DNA of 64,000 bases. It comes from Lonicera japonica. Its lineage: Eukaryota > Streptophyta > Magnoliopsida > Dipsacales > Caprifoliaceae. A program made the translations under genes and the position numbers. Location of the stretch: positions 26,360,990 to 26,424,989 of the forward strand of contig CM038465.1 in assembly GCA_021464415.1 (NCBI GenBank). Direction: 5' to 3'. Positions 1 to 11,017 of this stretch are shown here, one piece after another (the stretch's first letter is position 1; every line of letters starts with the position of its first letter). A model generated the notes under the pieces. The model had not been told where the DNA came from and did no database searches. It saw only the letters and a list, made by a program, of their open reading frames with translations.

Positions 1-3000
1 TCCCAACCAAGGAAGGTTTGATTTTGAGTTTCGGAGAATATGAACTTTTCTAAGGACTCGTTTGGTAAGAACTCGTAAATGAGAGCTCGATTAATTCCAT
101 CAGCACAAAACCCAACCAAACGAACAACGTTGACGTGGTGGATCTGGCCCATCGCTCCAACTTCATTAATAAAATCCTTGCCATTTTCCATGGAGCTTTC
201 AAGGACCTTAACGGCGACAAATATTTCGCTCGAAAGATTCCCTTTGAACACAGTCCCATAAGAACCCTCTCCTAATTTGTCCTTGAAATTGTTCGTTATC
301 CTTTTAATATCAGCAAACAAGTATCTGCTGGGCTTGAGAGCTTTGTAATCCTCCAAAAATCTTTCAACTTTTACTTGGTCCTCTTTCTTTCTTTTGAAAG
401 AGTTGTAAATGAGGTAGAGTGTGATAATTACCAGGCAAAGGAAAATTGCACCAAATACTGCACATGCATGATTAGATATATTTAAAAAGCTTGCATTTCT
501 TTCCTTTTCTAAATGAAGAAATTAACATGGTGTATTGTAGAGCTGTACAATACTACCTCGGTCCCATTTTAAGAGTCACGTTTTCATTCTCCAATAATTT
601 GAAAGAGTATAATTTCAAGCTAGTCAATGCTCAAGAATAAAACTTAGTATATGTATTATGATTCCAAAGGGAATAAGTGATTATTAAATTGGGATAGAGG
701 GACTCTAAAAAGGAAAGACAAAGTAATTAATAACAAACAAAGGTGTATAGTTTGTCTTACCAGTGAATAGTCGTTTCCTTGCAGCAGCTGTAAAAAATAA
801 AAACAATTATAAATATTGTTGTGGTAATGGGGAAAAAATAAAAAAACACAAATTGGACATGTACCCCAATTCTATACTATGATTTTGGAATTGAAGCATG
901 GTTTTAGAATTCTATTGTTTGGCTCATGGTTTTGGAATTCTAAAACCATCAATTTTGTAGGATTGGATTATATACGAAGAGTGGAGTTTTATAATTTCAA
1001 TTCTCATTGAATTCTAAAAAAACAAACCATCAATTACAACCATCCACCCCAACCCCACACCCACTCACCCCAACTTGTTTCCCACCTCCTAACCACAAAA
1101 CACACGGTGCCTCGACAACACCCCTCCCCTCCCTTCCCCACCACACCACCACCTCGTGCCCCACCCCAACCCCTAACCCTACCATTATACATCTACTACT
1201 ATATATACAATAAATATATACATATAAACAGTATATATATATATATATATATAAACTTAGGCTATAAAGAGGATTCACTCACTTTAATTAAAAGAAAGGA
1301 TGACCATTTGAGGGGTAATAAAAATTTGTAAAGATGATCTATTGAGTAGATCAGCTCTGCTAAATTTCATAAAAAAAATTCAGCCTACAAGTGGATGAGA
1401 TGATCATAAAAAATTTCAATGGCCAAAATAAACAAATATATCAATTTTTCAATACAATGAATTCTAGGTGTTGGATTTGTTTTTATATGAAATTTGGTGG
1501 AGGTGACCTACACACTATTTTTATTGCCCCACACATTTTCATTATGAAATTCACCTATTTACCCTTCAAATGGAAATTCCTTCTTTTTGTTAAAGCAAGG
1601 GAATCCCTCTTTATAGTCTAAAACCTATAAGTAATTATATGTAATTATAGTAACTATATGTCTATATATATCTATTGTATGTACATTATAAAAATTTCTC
1701 TGGACTCAGCAGTGAGAATTGTGACAAATGTTCTTCAAGGTCATTGTGTCATTATAATTCCAAATGAATTGTACAAATTAACCAAACAAACAAATTTGTA
1801 ATTCTAATGGAATTCCAAATGAAATCTACATACGATTCAAACAATAGTATTGTAATTCTATTGTATTTAGAATTGCAATTCTATAGAATTATAATTCTAA
1901 TAGAATTCCAAAATTATGTAACCAAACACACCCTTACTAACATGAAAAATGTGCATATATAATATTACCTGCAAGGTGAAAAATCTTTGACGCACCTGTG
2001 AAAAGAAAATGAGATTTATAAAGTAGTTATCATGCTTTTCAACAACATAATAATATATTTCAGAAACATTGTTCTGACATTGTACAAAAACCCTTCTTTT
2101 TCAAATTAAAACAGGCAATTAATTAAATTCTTTTTGAGACGAAATTTCTGGAGATTAATTGATTTTCTGCAATCAAAATCTTTGCTGGAAAATTGGTAGG
2201 AGTGCTGGTACATACACAGTCTAAATAATTAAAGTGCACGTGATGAGTTTCATTGTGGTTTTAGTCCCTCTTTTTTAGCAAACAGCCCATTGACATGTGT
2301 ACTCAACAAAATTTTATATTTTTAGTTCGTCTCTTTGCGCAACTAGCTAGTTTATTGCTTGTCCTAAAACATACCTGTGGGTTTTTTGGGCATTTGCACA
2401 CATTCAAGTTCAGGTTCCCCTGCTGCTGCTGCTGTTGTAGTGTTATAATTCTTCCACCTACACATTTTGCCTTTTGATTCGCACATGCTACAATTTGGTT
2501 CCTTCCAAGACAGCTGACGTTCGCTTTGCGGGTACTCAAACAAACCAAGTCCAGGTGATGAGAAGTTATGGATCTTAACACAATTTGTCAATTCATCATT
2601 CAAAGATCCATAGTACTCTGCATAAATTTGATACCCAGGGCCACTAAGGCAAGGGACGAAGGTTGGAATGTTTCTTTCGGCTGGCGAACAATTGAACAAA
2701 GCAATATCATAGGATGTAATGAAATTGAAAGGAGAAGCAGATAGATTGAGCCTTGGAACCTGTGCCAGAAAGCAATTATGGGGATCATGTACATAAATAC
2801 TTTGTGATATGTAGTCGATTTCGTCAACCACCACCTCTATAGCGACCGGAATTTCGAGCACTGTTTGGTTCATGTGGTTGCAAGATAGCTCGAACCCTGG
2901 GTAGCCGCAATGTTTTAGCTGGTTAGGTTTAAGTCGAAATGGGAATCGAATGGGAGGACCATTTTCCCCGCATTTGGTAATATTACACCCATCATTTGCA

Positions 3001-3080
3001 CCACCCACTCCAAGGCGACCTGCAATAAATAGAAACAAGAAGAAGAAACACCGGAAGAAGTAGTAAGCCATGAATTCCAA
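1..3080 (-). CDS. LRK10L-type receptor-like kinase, 5' part (cut by window edge)
   Basis: Membrane receptor kinase of the LRK10L / rust-resistance kinase Lr10-like family; such proteins are usually linked to defence or stress signalling at the plasma membrane. Exons read by eye: 3080-2375 (signal peptide, then a cysteine-rich GUB_WAK-like ectodomain with CGENGPPIRFPF near the start and a WAK-associated Cys-rich end MCESKGKMCRWKN), 1995-1969 (27 nt), 787-761 (27 nt), then 457 to the window edge. Every junction is phase 1 with GT..AG, so the frame stays open. The last exon holds a hydrophobic membrane segment (FGAIFLCLVIITLYLIY), the family linker FLEDYKALKPSRY, the ATP loop GEGSYGTVFKG and VAVK, and stops in kinase subdomain V at the edge. 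The ATG at 3080 is chosen because it begins the signal peptide. No frame break is seen. The neighbour on the right is a divergent gene of the same family. Confidence 0.88.
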
Positions 3081-3140
3081 AACAAATAAGTAATAGCTGT
3101 CTAGATTGATGATATGTATTAGCTAAAACTGTGCTCAGAG

Positions 3141-3157
3141 AGGATTTTTATATTTTT
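3141..3157 (-). promoter_or_regulatory. Putative TATA box of the minus-strand LRK10L gene
   Basis: On the minus strand the run AAAAATATAAAAATCC lies about 60-75 bases upstream of the ATG at 3080, flanked by a CT/GA-rich stretch. Position and sequence fit a plant TATA box; no experimental support. Confidence 0.45.
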
Positions 3158-3183
3158 CTCTCTCTCGGGAACATTAACTAAAG

Positions 3184-3260
3184 GAGTGGCTAAAAATTTC
3201 AGTTGACTTTATTGACTTGGAGTTTTTCAAAAGATTAGAATCTAAGCGATAATTAACAAG
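3184..3260 (+). promoter_or_regulatory. Duplicated W-box-containing block, copy 1
   Basis: This block, about 100-180 bases upstream of the minus-strand kinase start, contains two TTGAC cores (3203 and 3212). It matches the block at 4752-4823, upstream of the plus-strand kinase gene, nearly base for base. TTGAC(T/C) is the core bound by WRKY factors, which often control defence receptor genes. The duplication is direct; its regulatory role is inferred. Confidence 0.45.
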
Positions 3261-3425
3261 GGTGGAGTGTAAATTCAAAATGTCTCGTAGTGGCCTGTTA
3301 TTTATTGAATTTTTATTTATATTTTTTTGTTAAATTTCTACTCTAAATTCACAAGTCACACGTTTTTCTGCTAATTAATCCATATTTTTTTAGTTGAATG
3401 TTTCAAAATAAGTTTTACTCCAACA

Positions 3426-4497
3426 CAATGTTCTAAAAAACAAGAGGTGTATTCAAGGCGTTTTGGACGGGTGAGGCGAGGCGTAAGCCTCGAGACGGAA
3501 CGAGACGTACGCCTCAATTTTTAGAAGAAAAAATGATAAAATAATAAACCTAACAATATCTAAACAAGAATATATAGTAAATATTACTAAAAAATAAACA
3601 TATAAACAAAAAAATAAAAAATTATCCTTTCCACTCCCCTAATAACTTTATAACAAAAATTACTAGTGCAAAACAGAAAAATATATATTGATTGAAAAAC
3701 TACAAAAAAATATTTAGAAAATATATATATATATATATATTGTGCAACGAAGTAATTAAACATTAACAGCAATTTCGTAACTATGCAAAAAATAAATTGC
3801 ATTTTAGTACTAGCAATACATCTTGATAAATTCTGAGCCCCAACTAACCTTGCTGGTAATTTTGTAATTAAGCAAGTGGTGTAGTACATGCATGGCTGGT
3901 ATAATTTAGTACACGGAGGTAAAGTGTAGTACAGCCTTAACACTTTTCTTGCTCTTTTCTTTATTGGGGGAGGGAAAGTTTGCATCGAACACTTCAAATA
4001 CATAAAAATGGAAAAGCTTTACTTTTTCCTTTTGCATATCAGGAAGAGCAACTTGTTCCAAACTTCAGTGAAGTTCCCATCGATATTGTGCATTCTTGAA
4101 CATATATCAAGTTATCATAACAGTATTTGGCAGGTGTATTTTAAATTTTTAATACTTGGTAGAACTATTTCTTCTTCTTCTTCTTTAGGGAGTTCTTCTT
4201 CTTCTTTTACAAGAGGTTTTTCTTCTTCTTATTCTCAAGAAGTATTAAAAAATAGAAAGAAAAAAAAACTATTAAAAACACCACAAACATGACCCGAGCT
4301 TGTGGTGATTTTAATAATAGAAAGTTAAAAAAAAGAGGGTAAAAACACCCTGTTTATTGAGTCGTCCGCCTCACTCAAATAACTCTCAAGCCTCGGATTT
4401 TTCACATGACTTGTACGCCTCAAGGCATAACTCTTCAGCCTCGCCTCGACTTGCAAGTAGTGGACTCGTACGAGTCGCTTGTTTTTTTAAAACATTG
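3426..4497. mobile_element. Non-autonomous hAT-like DNA transposon
   Basis: A 1,072-base insertion bounded by an identical 8-bp direct repeat CTCCAACA (3418-3425 and 4498-4505), the target-duplication size of hAT elements. Terminal inverted repeats of about 19 bases start CAATGTT and continue as TAAAAAACAAG, with one or two differences between ends. Both ends carry many subterminal GCCTC/GAGGC motifs, as hAT transposase-binding regions often do. The interior is AT-rich with a TTC microsatellite; long open frames inside are low-complexity and I see no transposase. It lies in the shared spacer of the two divergent kinase genes. Confidence 0.72.
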
Positions 4498-4751
4498 CTC
4501 CAACATATCTTATTACTATACTGACTTTGAAGTATAGGGTGAAAACTCAAATTAAAAGTAAAAGTTGAGGCGATAAGTTATGATGGCATTTTGATCAAGC
4601 ATAATACAATTTAACAGCAACTAATGGACATTATTAATAATGAAGTGTAAATACAAAAAATTTAAAATATGAAACACAAACCTAAATATGATCCGAAACA
4701 AAAATAAAATAAAAGAGCGCAAATTCAAAATATCTCAACATTGAACAAATG

Positions 4752-4823
4752 AGAGGCTAAAAAATTCAGTTGACTTCATTGACTTGGAATTTTTCAAAAG
4801 ACTAATCTAAGCTATAATTAACA
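4752..4823 (+). promoter_or_regulatory. Duplicated W-box-containing block, copy 2
   Basis: Second copy of the block at 3184-3260, with TTGAC at 4770 and 4779, about 130-200 bases upstream of the plus-strand kinase ATG. A TATA-like TTTATATAAT follows near 4890. The two copies have the same + strand orientation although the two genes diverge. Confidence 0.45.
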
Positions 4824-5698
4824 ACCACCACTACCTCTAATGGGAATACAGAGCAGGCATATATATATATATATATATACATATTTGCTTTATATAATTG
4901 ACAACCACCACTACCTCTATGGTAAACAATTAGCAAAAACTAGCAGTATAGCATGATGCCAAGATCAAGCTTCATTACTGGCCATGTTTTTGCTCTTCTT
5001 ATTCTTCTTCTTCTTTTCCTTGATGCGTCTTATACCTGTACAGCCAAAACAGAGCAGTGCCCCCCTTCGTCATGTGGAAACATTAGCAATATCAAATATC
5101 CTATTTTTCGATTAAAAAGCGATTATCGTAGTTGTGCTAAGGGTGAAGTTATATTCGAACTGGCTTGCGAGGAGGATAATCGCACCACTCTATCCATACC
5201 TCCGGGGAACAATAAATACTATGTCCAAAATATATCTTATGATTCAACATATTATGCAGAACCTGCTGTAACACTCCAATTGGTAGATGCAGGTCTAGAC
5301 GCGGAGAATTACTGCTCCATTCCTCTCAGTTCTTTTCCATTTTCCAAGCTTCGCGGTCAAGATATTCGACTTAGGGGGTCTTATGTAGATTTTTACACAT
5401 TTAATGATACGTCAGTTTATTTTATGAGTTGTCCAACTCCTATACGATTTTCGAAAACTACTGTAAACGACTCGAACTGTATCAATAATACCTCTTCTGC
5501 TTCCCAAACTAATCATCACCTTTACGCAATGGTCGACCATTATACTTATTTAAGACCACCAGACATTCCAGACTCCTGCAACCTCAGTATTATTTACCCA
5601 ATCACTAGGGATCTGGACTACAACAATCTCTCTATTTCTTATATTCACCAGAAGCTGCTACTGGGCTTTCAAGTCATCATCCGTACTTATACTCCAAC

Positions 5699-7197
5699 GT
5701 ACGTATAATTTCTCAACTATATTTGATTAAAATAAATTTAAACTCTACTTTATTTGATTAAAATAATTAAGCAAAGATTTTAAGCTAGATATACATTAAA
5801 TAAAATTACTTTATTTGGCTAAAACAATTAAACAAAGATTTTAAAATATATTTACATTAAATAAAATGGTATAAGTGTATAACTCCGTATATTTTTATAT
5901 TAGTATTATTATTACTACTCCAAATAAATTTAAACTTTACTTTATTGGCTAAAATAATTAAACAATTTAGAGTTGTGTTGAATTATGTATTTTATATAAA
6001 ACTTCTATATAACTTCATAACAAACATCCCAAGAATGAGGCTATTTAATATATCATATTAAAATTACAAAACTTTTAGCATGATTAGAATTTCGTTCTAG
6101 AACTCACCATAAAGCCATAAAGGTATGTATATTAAACTTTATTTTGCTTGATTGCTTTTAACATTGTAATAAATCAAATTTATATTAGTTTCTATATTCT
6201 AAAACTTATTTGTTTATTTATAATTATGTTTAATGTTTAAATTAAAAAAAATATGAATATATTGTATATGTGTTTCAGTAAAACATTTATGTTAAATTTG
6301 TTTTTTTTACCATTTTTGTTAAATTTGTTTTTTTTTACCATGCTAAACATCATCGGGCTATATAATCTATTATTTATATGAGTGTTATATTATTGTTTGG
6401 TACTGCACATAGTAATCTACATACGTTTAATAGAATTAACTATCTACCAACTCTAAAAACTTAGTAAAAATATATTATCACCTATGTACTAAAAATATTC
6501 AAGGCGACAAATTTTTTCATGTATCTACAACATTTTTCTATAGCTGACCGATTATATGATTTTCTTATAATTATTAATAGAATTTTACACTTGATGCTAT
6601 GTTTGTTTATATGTTATTATTTTTATTTCATACTAATTATTCAATTATTAGTATATAAGTATTTATTAATAGACTTAACGACGTTTGTCAAACACTAAAA
6701 CCATGTGCAACGCATGTGCACAAAATCTAGTGTGTATATATATATGTTTACAGATAACATAAAAGAAAATAAGTCCTCACACCACAGAGTTGCAAGTGTC
6801 CTCCACTTCACCTTGCATTTCCTTTTCAAATACTTAAGATACCCTTACATTTCCTAATTTTTGAAAAAGAAATACACTTAGCCACCATCGGACCCCTGAT
6901 TATTTCATGGGAGCTCGAGTGAGGTCATTGGAGGCCAGCTGACGGTCCAGTAGTGGTTTGTGGTCAGTAGTGGTGCCTACCAACCATAACATATTAGAAG
7001 GGAAGAATAATGTTTATACACATCAGATAGAATTGTCAATACAAAAAATATTAAAAGATAAATAATTTTGCCTTAATCTTGGTCAAACTACTCATTTTGA
7101 ATATAAATTACAAAACATGGACTCATTTTACAAAAATATAATTTGCCTCTTTTTTGGGAAAAAAGATATTATCGTTCAACAACTTGTGAATTTCTAG
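5699..7197 (+). other. First intron of the plus-strand kinase gene, with repeats
   Basis: About 1.5 kb of very AT-rich DNA between the ectodomain exon and the 77-nt exon 2. It contains internally repeated ACTTTATTTG(A/G)(C/T)TAAAA(T/C)AATTAA segments around 5745-5960 and the Helitron-like end at about 6700. No coding sequence seen. Confidence 0.55.
6690..6731 (+). mobile_element. Decayed Helitron 3' end
   Basis: The stretch reads CCATGTGCAACGCATGTG, then a short spacer and CTAG followed by T (6727-6731). This is the layout of a plant Helitron 3' end (GC hairpin then CTAG|T), with the hairpin weakened by changes that look like CpG to TpG decay. The 5' TC end was not found, so the element's extent is unknown. 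Confidence 0.4.
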
Positions 7198-7358
7198 ATC
7201 GTATACACCGTTACACGAGTTTCTTCAAGACATGAGGCAAGATCTTACAAAGTTGCGGCATGATCTGAAGAGAGGTACATCTTTACATGCTCCGTCTCAT
7301 TTGTTTCATAAACTATTACACGCAAATTCCTAGTTAAGAATCGCTATTTCACTATTAA

Positions 7359-7643
7359 GGCTCCGTTTGATTGCAAGGTGGAAAAGAAAACTAAATTAAG
7401 TTAGTTTTGGTGAAAAGATGAAAAATAAGTTGAGTGGTAGATGTGATATCCTCTTAAATTTTAAGTTTTTCCATGAAGATAATTTCTTTGCTTGGTGGTG
7501 AGTAAAAATTTTCCACCAAAAATATTGAAAGATAGATGATATATACTCATAAAATGAGTAACATCTCTCACCTTCTTTTCTATATTTCCACACAAACTAA
7601 CTAAATTTATTTTCCTTTTCCACCTTTGCAATCAAACGGAGCC
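7359..7643. mobile_element. PIF/Harbinger-like (Tourist-type) MITE in intron 2
   Basis: A 285-base element with near-perfect inverted ends GGCTCCGTTTGATTGCAA / revcomp, flanked on both sides by TAA (7356-7358, 7644-7646). A 3-bp TAA/TTA duplication and GGCTCCGTTTG-like ends are typical of Tourist-type MITEs. It lies in the second intron of the plus-strand kinase gene. No coding capacity. Confidence 0.7.
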
Positions 7644-7679
7644 TAAAACTTATAATTACTTACTCTTACACATTTTCAA

Positions 7680-7680
7680 A

Positions 7681-7720
<40 letters not shown>
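7680..7720 (+). repeat. (AAT)n microsatellite
   Basis: About 13 uninterrupted AAT/ATA triplets, next to the MITE and within the same intron. Confidence 0.9.
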
Positions 7721-8519
7721 TACTTTCTCTTAGACAACCTGCCAGTGCATTGTGTTGTGTAGCGTTGCGCTCAGATTATGTTATTTCTTACTCATGCGAC
7801 AAATAATTCTAACACCTACCCCGACCCTATCTACTTTAGAAAAAATAATAATAATAAAGGTCAACTGGTGTATACCTCGCAAAAAATATTAGTGCTATGT
7901 CCGAGCATGTTGTGTTTAAACTCTTTATTTATCATATTTATATCTAAATATGTTCTTGTCATGGATCAAGTGACCGAACCCGTTAAACTATTAACCTGGT
8001 AGCAGATGATGAGTTCTTGTTGTGTTAAGGTCTTGCTTCAACCTCGTCCTATCTGGTTCCATATATATAATGAGTTAAAGTGATAAATATGCGCATGGGC
8101 ACCCTTCCCTTGTTGACCCGCTTTCAAGGGTAAGTTTTACCCCATGGGCATGACAAATGTTATTAAAGCAGTCGCCATATCATGTATGGGACCTGTTATA
8201 ATTAGTTGGCTACGGTACAAACCATAAGCAGCCTTAGTTTCTTCAGCGGTTTTGAAGGGCAAGTTTTGAAAACATTTCAATACTCCTACAGTACTATATA
8301 GCTGTACTCCAATACAACGTTGACCTCCAGAAAGAATTCCAACTTTGTGCAAGGGGGCAAAAAAATATATAAAGAATGAATTATGTGCTTATTTGACCCT
8401 CACCTATTAGTTCTAGAGTACAGGCCATACCCTTGGGCATAACATGATTATTTTTGCAATAATTCAGAATGAGGTCTAACATGAACCATGATAAAATTCA
8501 AAAGATTTATTTTTTTCAT

Positions 8520-9400
8520 TGTAAAAGAGTGAAACAACGCGATAGTGTAATATTCACTCATTCTTTCATTATATTCTACTTTTTACATTGAGATCTTGCA
8601 ACTTTTATCATAAATATCTGTTCATCTATAAATTGATAATATTATAGAGATTGATCTATTAAATAAGACACACAATTATACAAGGTGTTAACATTATAAG
8701 TTGAGAGTCATACTGCCACTCTAAATCAAAAGAGTAACTTTTACTAAGAAATATCATTGGGATTACAAAGAAATAACCTCCCTAAAAATCAATTGATCTT
8801 CATGAGTAATGGCATGAAAAACAAAATGCAAAATGGTCTTCCGTTAAGCGCCGATTGGTACCTGATTGTTTACTTTTTAATTTTTTCAGGCCGCTGGAAG
8901 TGGTTCTTCTGGGACATAATTTTTTTTTTCGTAATGTGATATTGTAATATTCACTCATTCTTTCAATATATTACACTTTTTACTTTGAGATCTTGTAACT
9001 TTTATCATAAATATCTGTTTATCTATAAATTGATAATATTATAGAGATCTATTAAACAAGACACATAATTATACAAGGTGTTAACATTATAAGCTGAGTC
9101 ATACTGCCACTGTAATACAAAAGAGTAACCTTTACTAAGAAATATCAAAGGCATAATAAGACTCATAACCTCCCAAAACATCAATTTATCGATCTGGATG
9201 AATAATGGCAAGAAAAACTAAATGCAAAATAGCATGCGGTTAAGCGCCAATTGGTACCTGATTGTTGACTAAGAAAAAAAAATACAAGGATAAAACGTTG
9301 AATAAATAAATGAGTTTAGACTTCATAGATGTTTATGAGGGACTTATGACTAATTAACTTTTTGCTTCTTTTTAATTTTTTCAGGCGACTGGGATTCGTT
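8520..9400 (+). repeat. Tandem duplication of intron 2 end plus exon 3
   Basis: Two diverged copies, about 8520-8930 and 8935-9400, share blocks such as AATATTCACTCATTCTTTCA, TATCTGTT(C/T)ATCTATAAATTG and AAGCGCC(G/A)ATTGGTACCTG. Copy 2 ends with the real 30-nt exon 3. Copy 1 ends with an exon-like segment (8890-8920) after TTTTTTCAG that still encodes a related Trp-rich peptide, but its GTGAGT donor has become TTTTTT. It is therefore a dead duplicate exon. Confidence 0.65.
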
Positions 9401-10888
9401 CTCCTGGGAAATAAGTGAGTTTTAATTAATTTTACTCACTTGCTCTACCTATAAAAAGTGACATCAACATTTTCTCTTCTATTATCTACTCTACTTAATA
9501 CGAATTTTGCTATTTCTACCAGGAAGCTTGAATGAGGTCGACGCAACGATATGTGAGTTTTCATATTTTTAGCACTTACACTCTGTTTTATCAGCTTCGA
9601 TGGATAGAGAGAAAAAGTAATGAAAAATTTCAGAAGGCACATTAATTAACCACTTGCGTGATCATATCTAAGCTAATATTCAAAGCTAAATTAATCACTT
9701 GAAAATTTTGTCAGAAATGTAGCTTACATTATTTGCTAACTTTTACGTGATTTTCATGAAAACTTAGGTCTATTCTTCATAGTAAGGGCTTCTATAGGTA
9801 TACCATGCTTGATTGCACTTGTGGTGTACCGATGTCGATGAAGACACTTGTCAGTAGATGATACAATCGAGAACTTCCTTCAAAGTCACAATAATTTCAT
9901 GCCAATTAGGTACTCGTATTCCCAAATAAAGGAGATGACCAAAGGGTTCAAGGACAAATTAGGTCAAGGAGGATACGGGTCTGTTTTCAAAGCAAAGCTT
10001 CGAAGTGGCCATCTTGTAGCAGTAAAATTACTAGGAAAATCGTCAAAAGCCAACGGACAAGATTTCATTAATGAAGTTGCCACCATAGGACGAATTCATC
10101 ATGTTAATGTGGTCCACCTCTTTGGATTTTGCGCTGAGGGATCAAAACGAGCTCTTGTCTATGACTTCATGCCTAATGGTTCTCTAGATAAGTTTATTTT
10201 CTTTAAAGGAGAAAATAAGGGCCCTTTGAGTTGGCAGAGAATGTACGATATTGCACTTGGAGTGGCTCGGGGGATTGAGTACATACACCGAGGCTGTGAC
10301 ATGCAAATTCTACATTTTGATATCAAACCCCACAATATTCTACTCGATGAGAACTTTGTCCCAAAAATTTCAGACTTTGGTCTAGCAAAATTGTACTCAA
10401 CGGATGATAGCATCGTTTCTCTCACTGCAGCACGGGGAACGTTGGGATATATTGCTCCTGAATTTTTTTACAAACACATTGGAGGTGTCTCGTATAAGGC
10501 TGATGTTTATAGCTTTGGTATGCTTTTGATGGAAATGGTGGGGAGAAGGAAAAATGTGAACGCATTTGCAGAGCACTCGAGCCAGATATACTTCCCCACG
10601 TGGATTTACGACCACATTAATCAAGGAGAGGACATGGAGTTGGATGATGCAACTGAAGAATTGAAAAGGCTAGTGAGGAAGATGACTATAGTTGCACTTT
10701 GGTGCATACAATTGAAGCCCGTGGACCGTCCTTCCATGAGCAAAGTGTTGGAAATGCTTGAAGGGGAGGCTGAGTTATTGCAAGTGCCTCCGAAGCCTAC
10801 TTATTGTCCACCAGATGACCCAATTGTGGATCACGGGACATCATCATCTTCATCTTTCTCTTTCCTCGAGATCAGCTCAACTAGTTGA

Positions 10889-11017
10889 GCTGTTGAATTA
10901 GCTTTCTTATGCAAACTTAATCAACTACTTTGTAGTCAGTACTCTTGGCATTGTAGTCTTAATAGCCTTTGATAATATGTCTAGACGATATGTATGTAGG
11001 ACTCTTTTCCTCATTAT
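10889..11017 (+). other. 3' UTR region of the plus-strand kinase gene
   Basis: Sequence directly after the TGA stop. It is the start of a block whose downstream part recurs twice further right (from 17716 and 22956). No clear polyadenylation signal stands out. Confidence 0.35.

Larger units (their letters stand above)
4953..10888 (+). pseudogene. LRK10L-type receptor kinase with in-frame TGA before the kinase domain
   Basis: Second receptor kinase of the family. Exons by eye: 4953-5698 (signal peptide, Cys-rich GUB_WAK-type ectodomain), 7198-7274, 9385-9414 (30 nt), 9523-9552 (30 nt), 9783-10888; all introns GT..AG and the frame is kept at each join. The last exon starts with a short membrane segment (GIPCLIALVVY) followed at 9839-9841 by TGA in the sequence CGA TGT CGA TGA AGA, where an arginine codon is expected, one C-to-T change away. 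Downstream the kinase is intact for over 340 codons: [16 protein letters not shown] in place of HRD (non-RD, common in immune kinases), DFG, APE, Ser-rich tail, stop at 10888. Either a recent nonsense allele, a sequencing error, or a gene now making a truncated receptor plus perhaps a separate kinase. Confidence 0.8.

Noticed and set aside
1007..1331. Short frames on both strands near a C/A-rich stretch and a TA microsatellite
   Set aside because: Low-complexity sequence inside intron 2 of the minus-strand kinase gene; no domain.
850..1940. A MITE filling most of intron 2 of the minus-strand kinase gene
   Set aside because: Inverted AGAATTC/GGAATTC-rich stretches and an ACCAAACACACCC end are suggestive, but I found neither matching ends nor a target duplication.
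3587..4292. Coding genes inside the hAT-like element
   Set aside because: The frames are AT-rich and Ser/Phe low-complexity, with no transposase motif.
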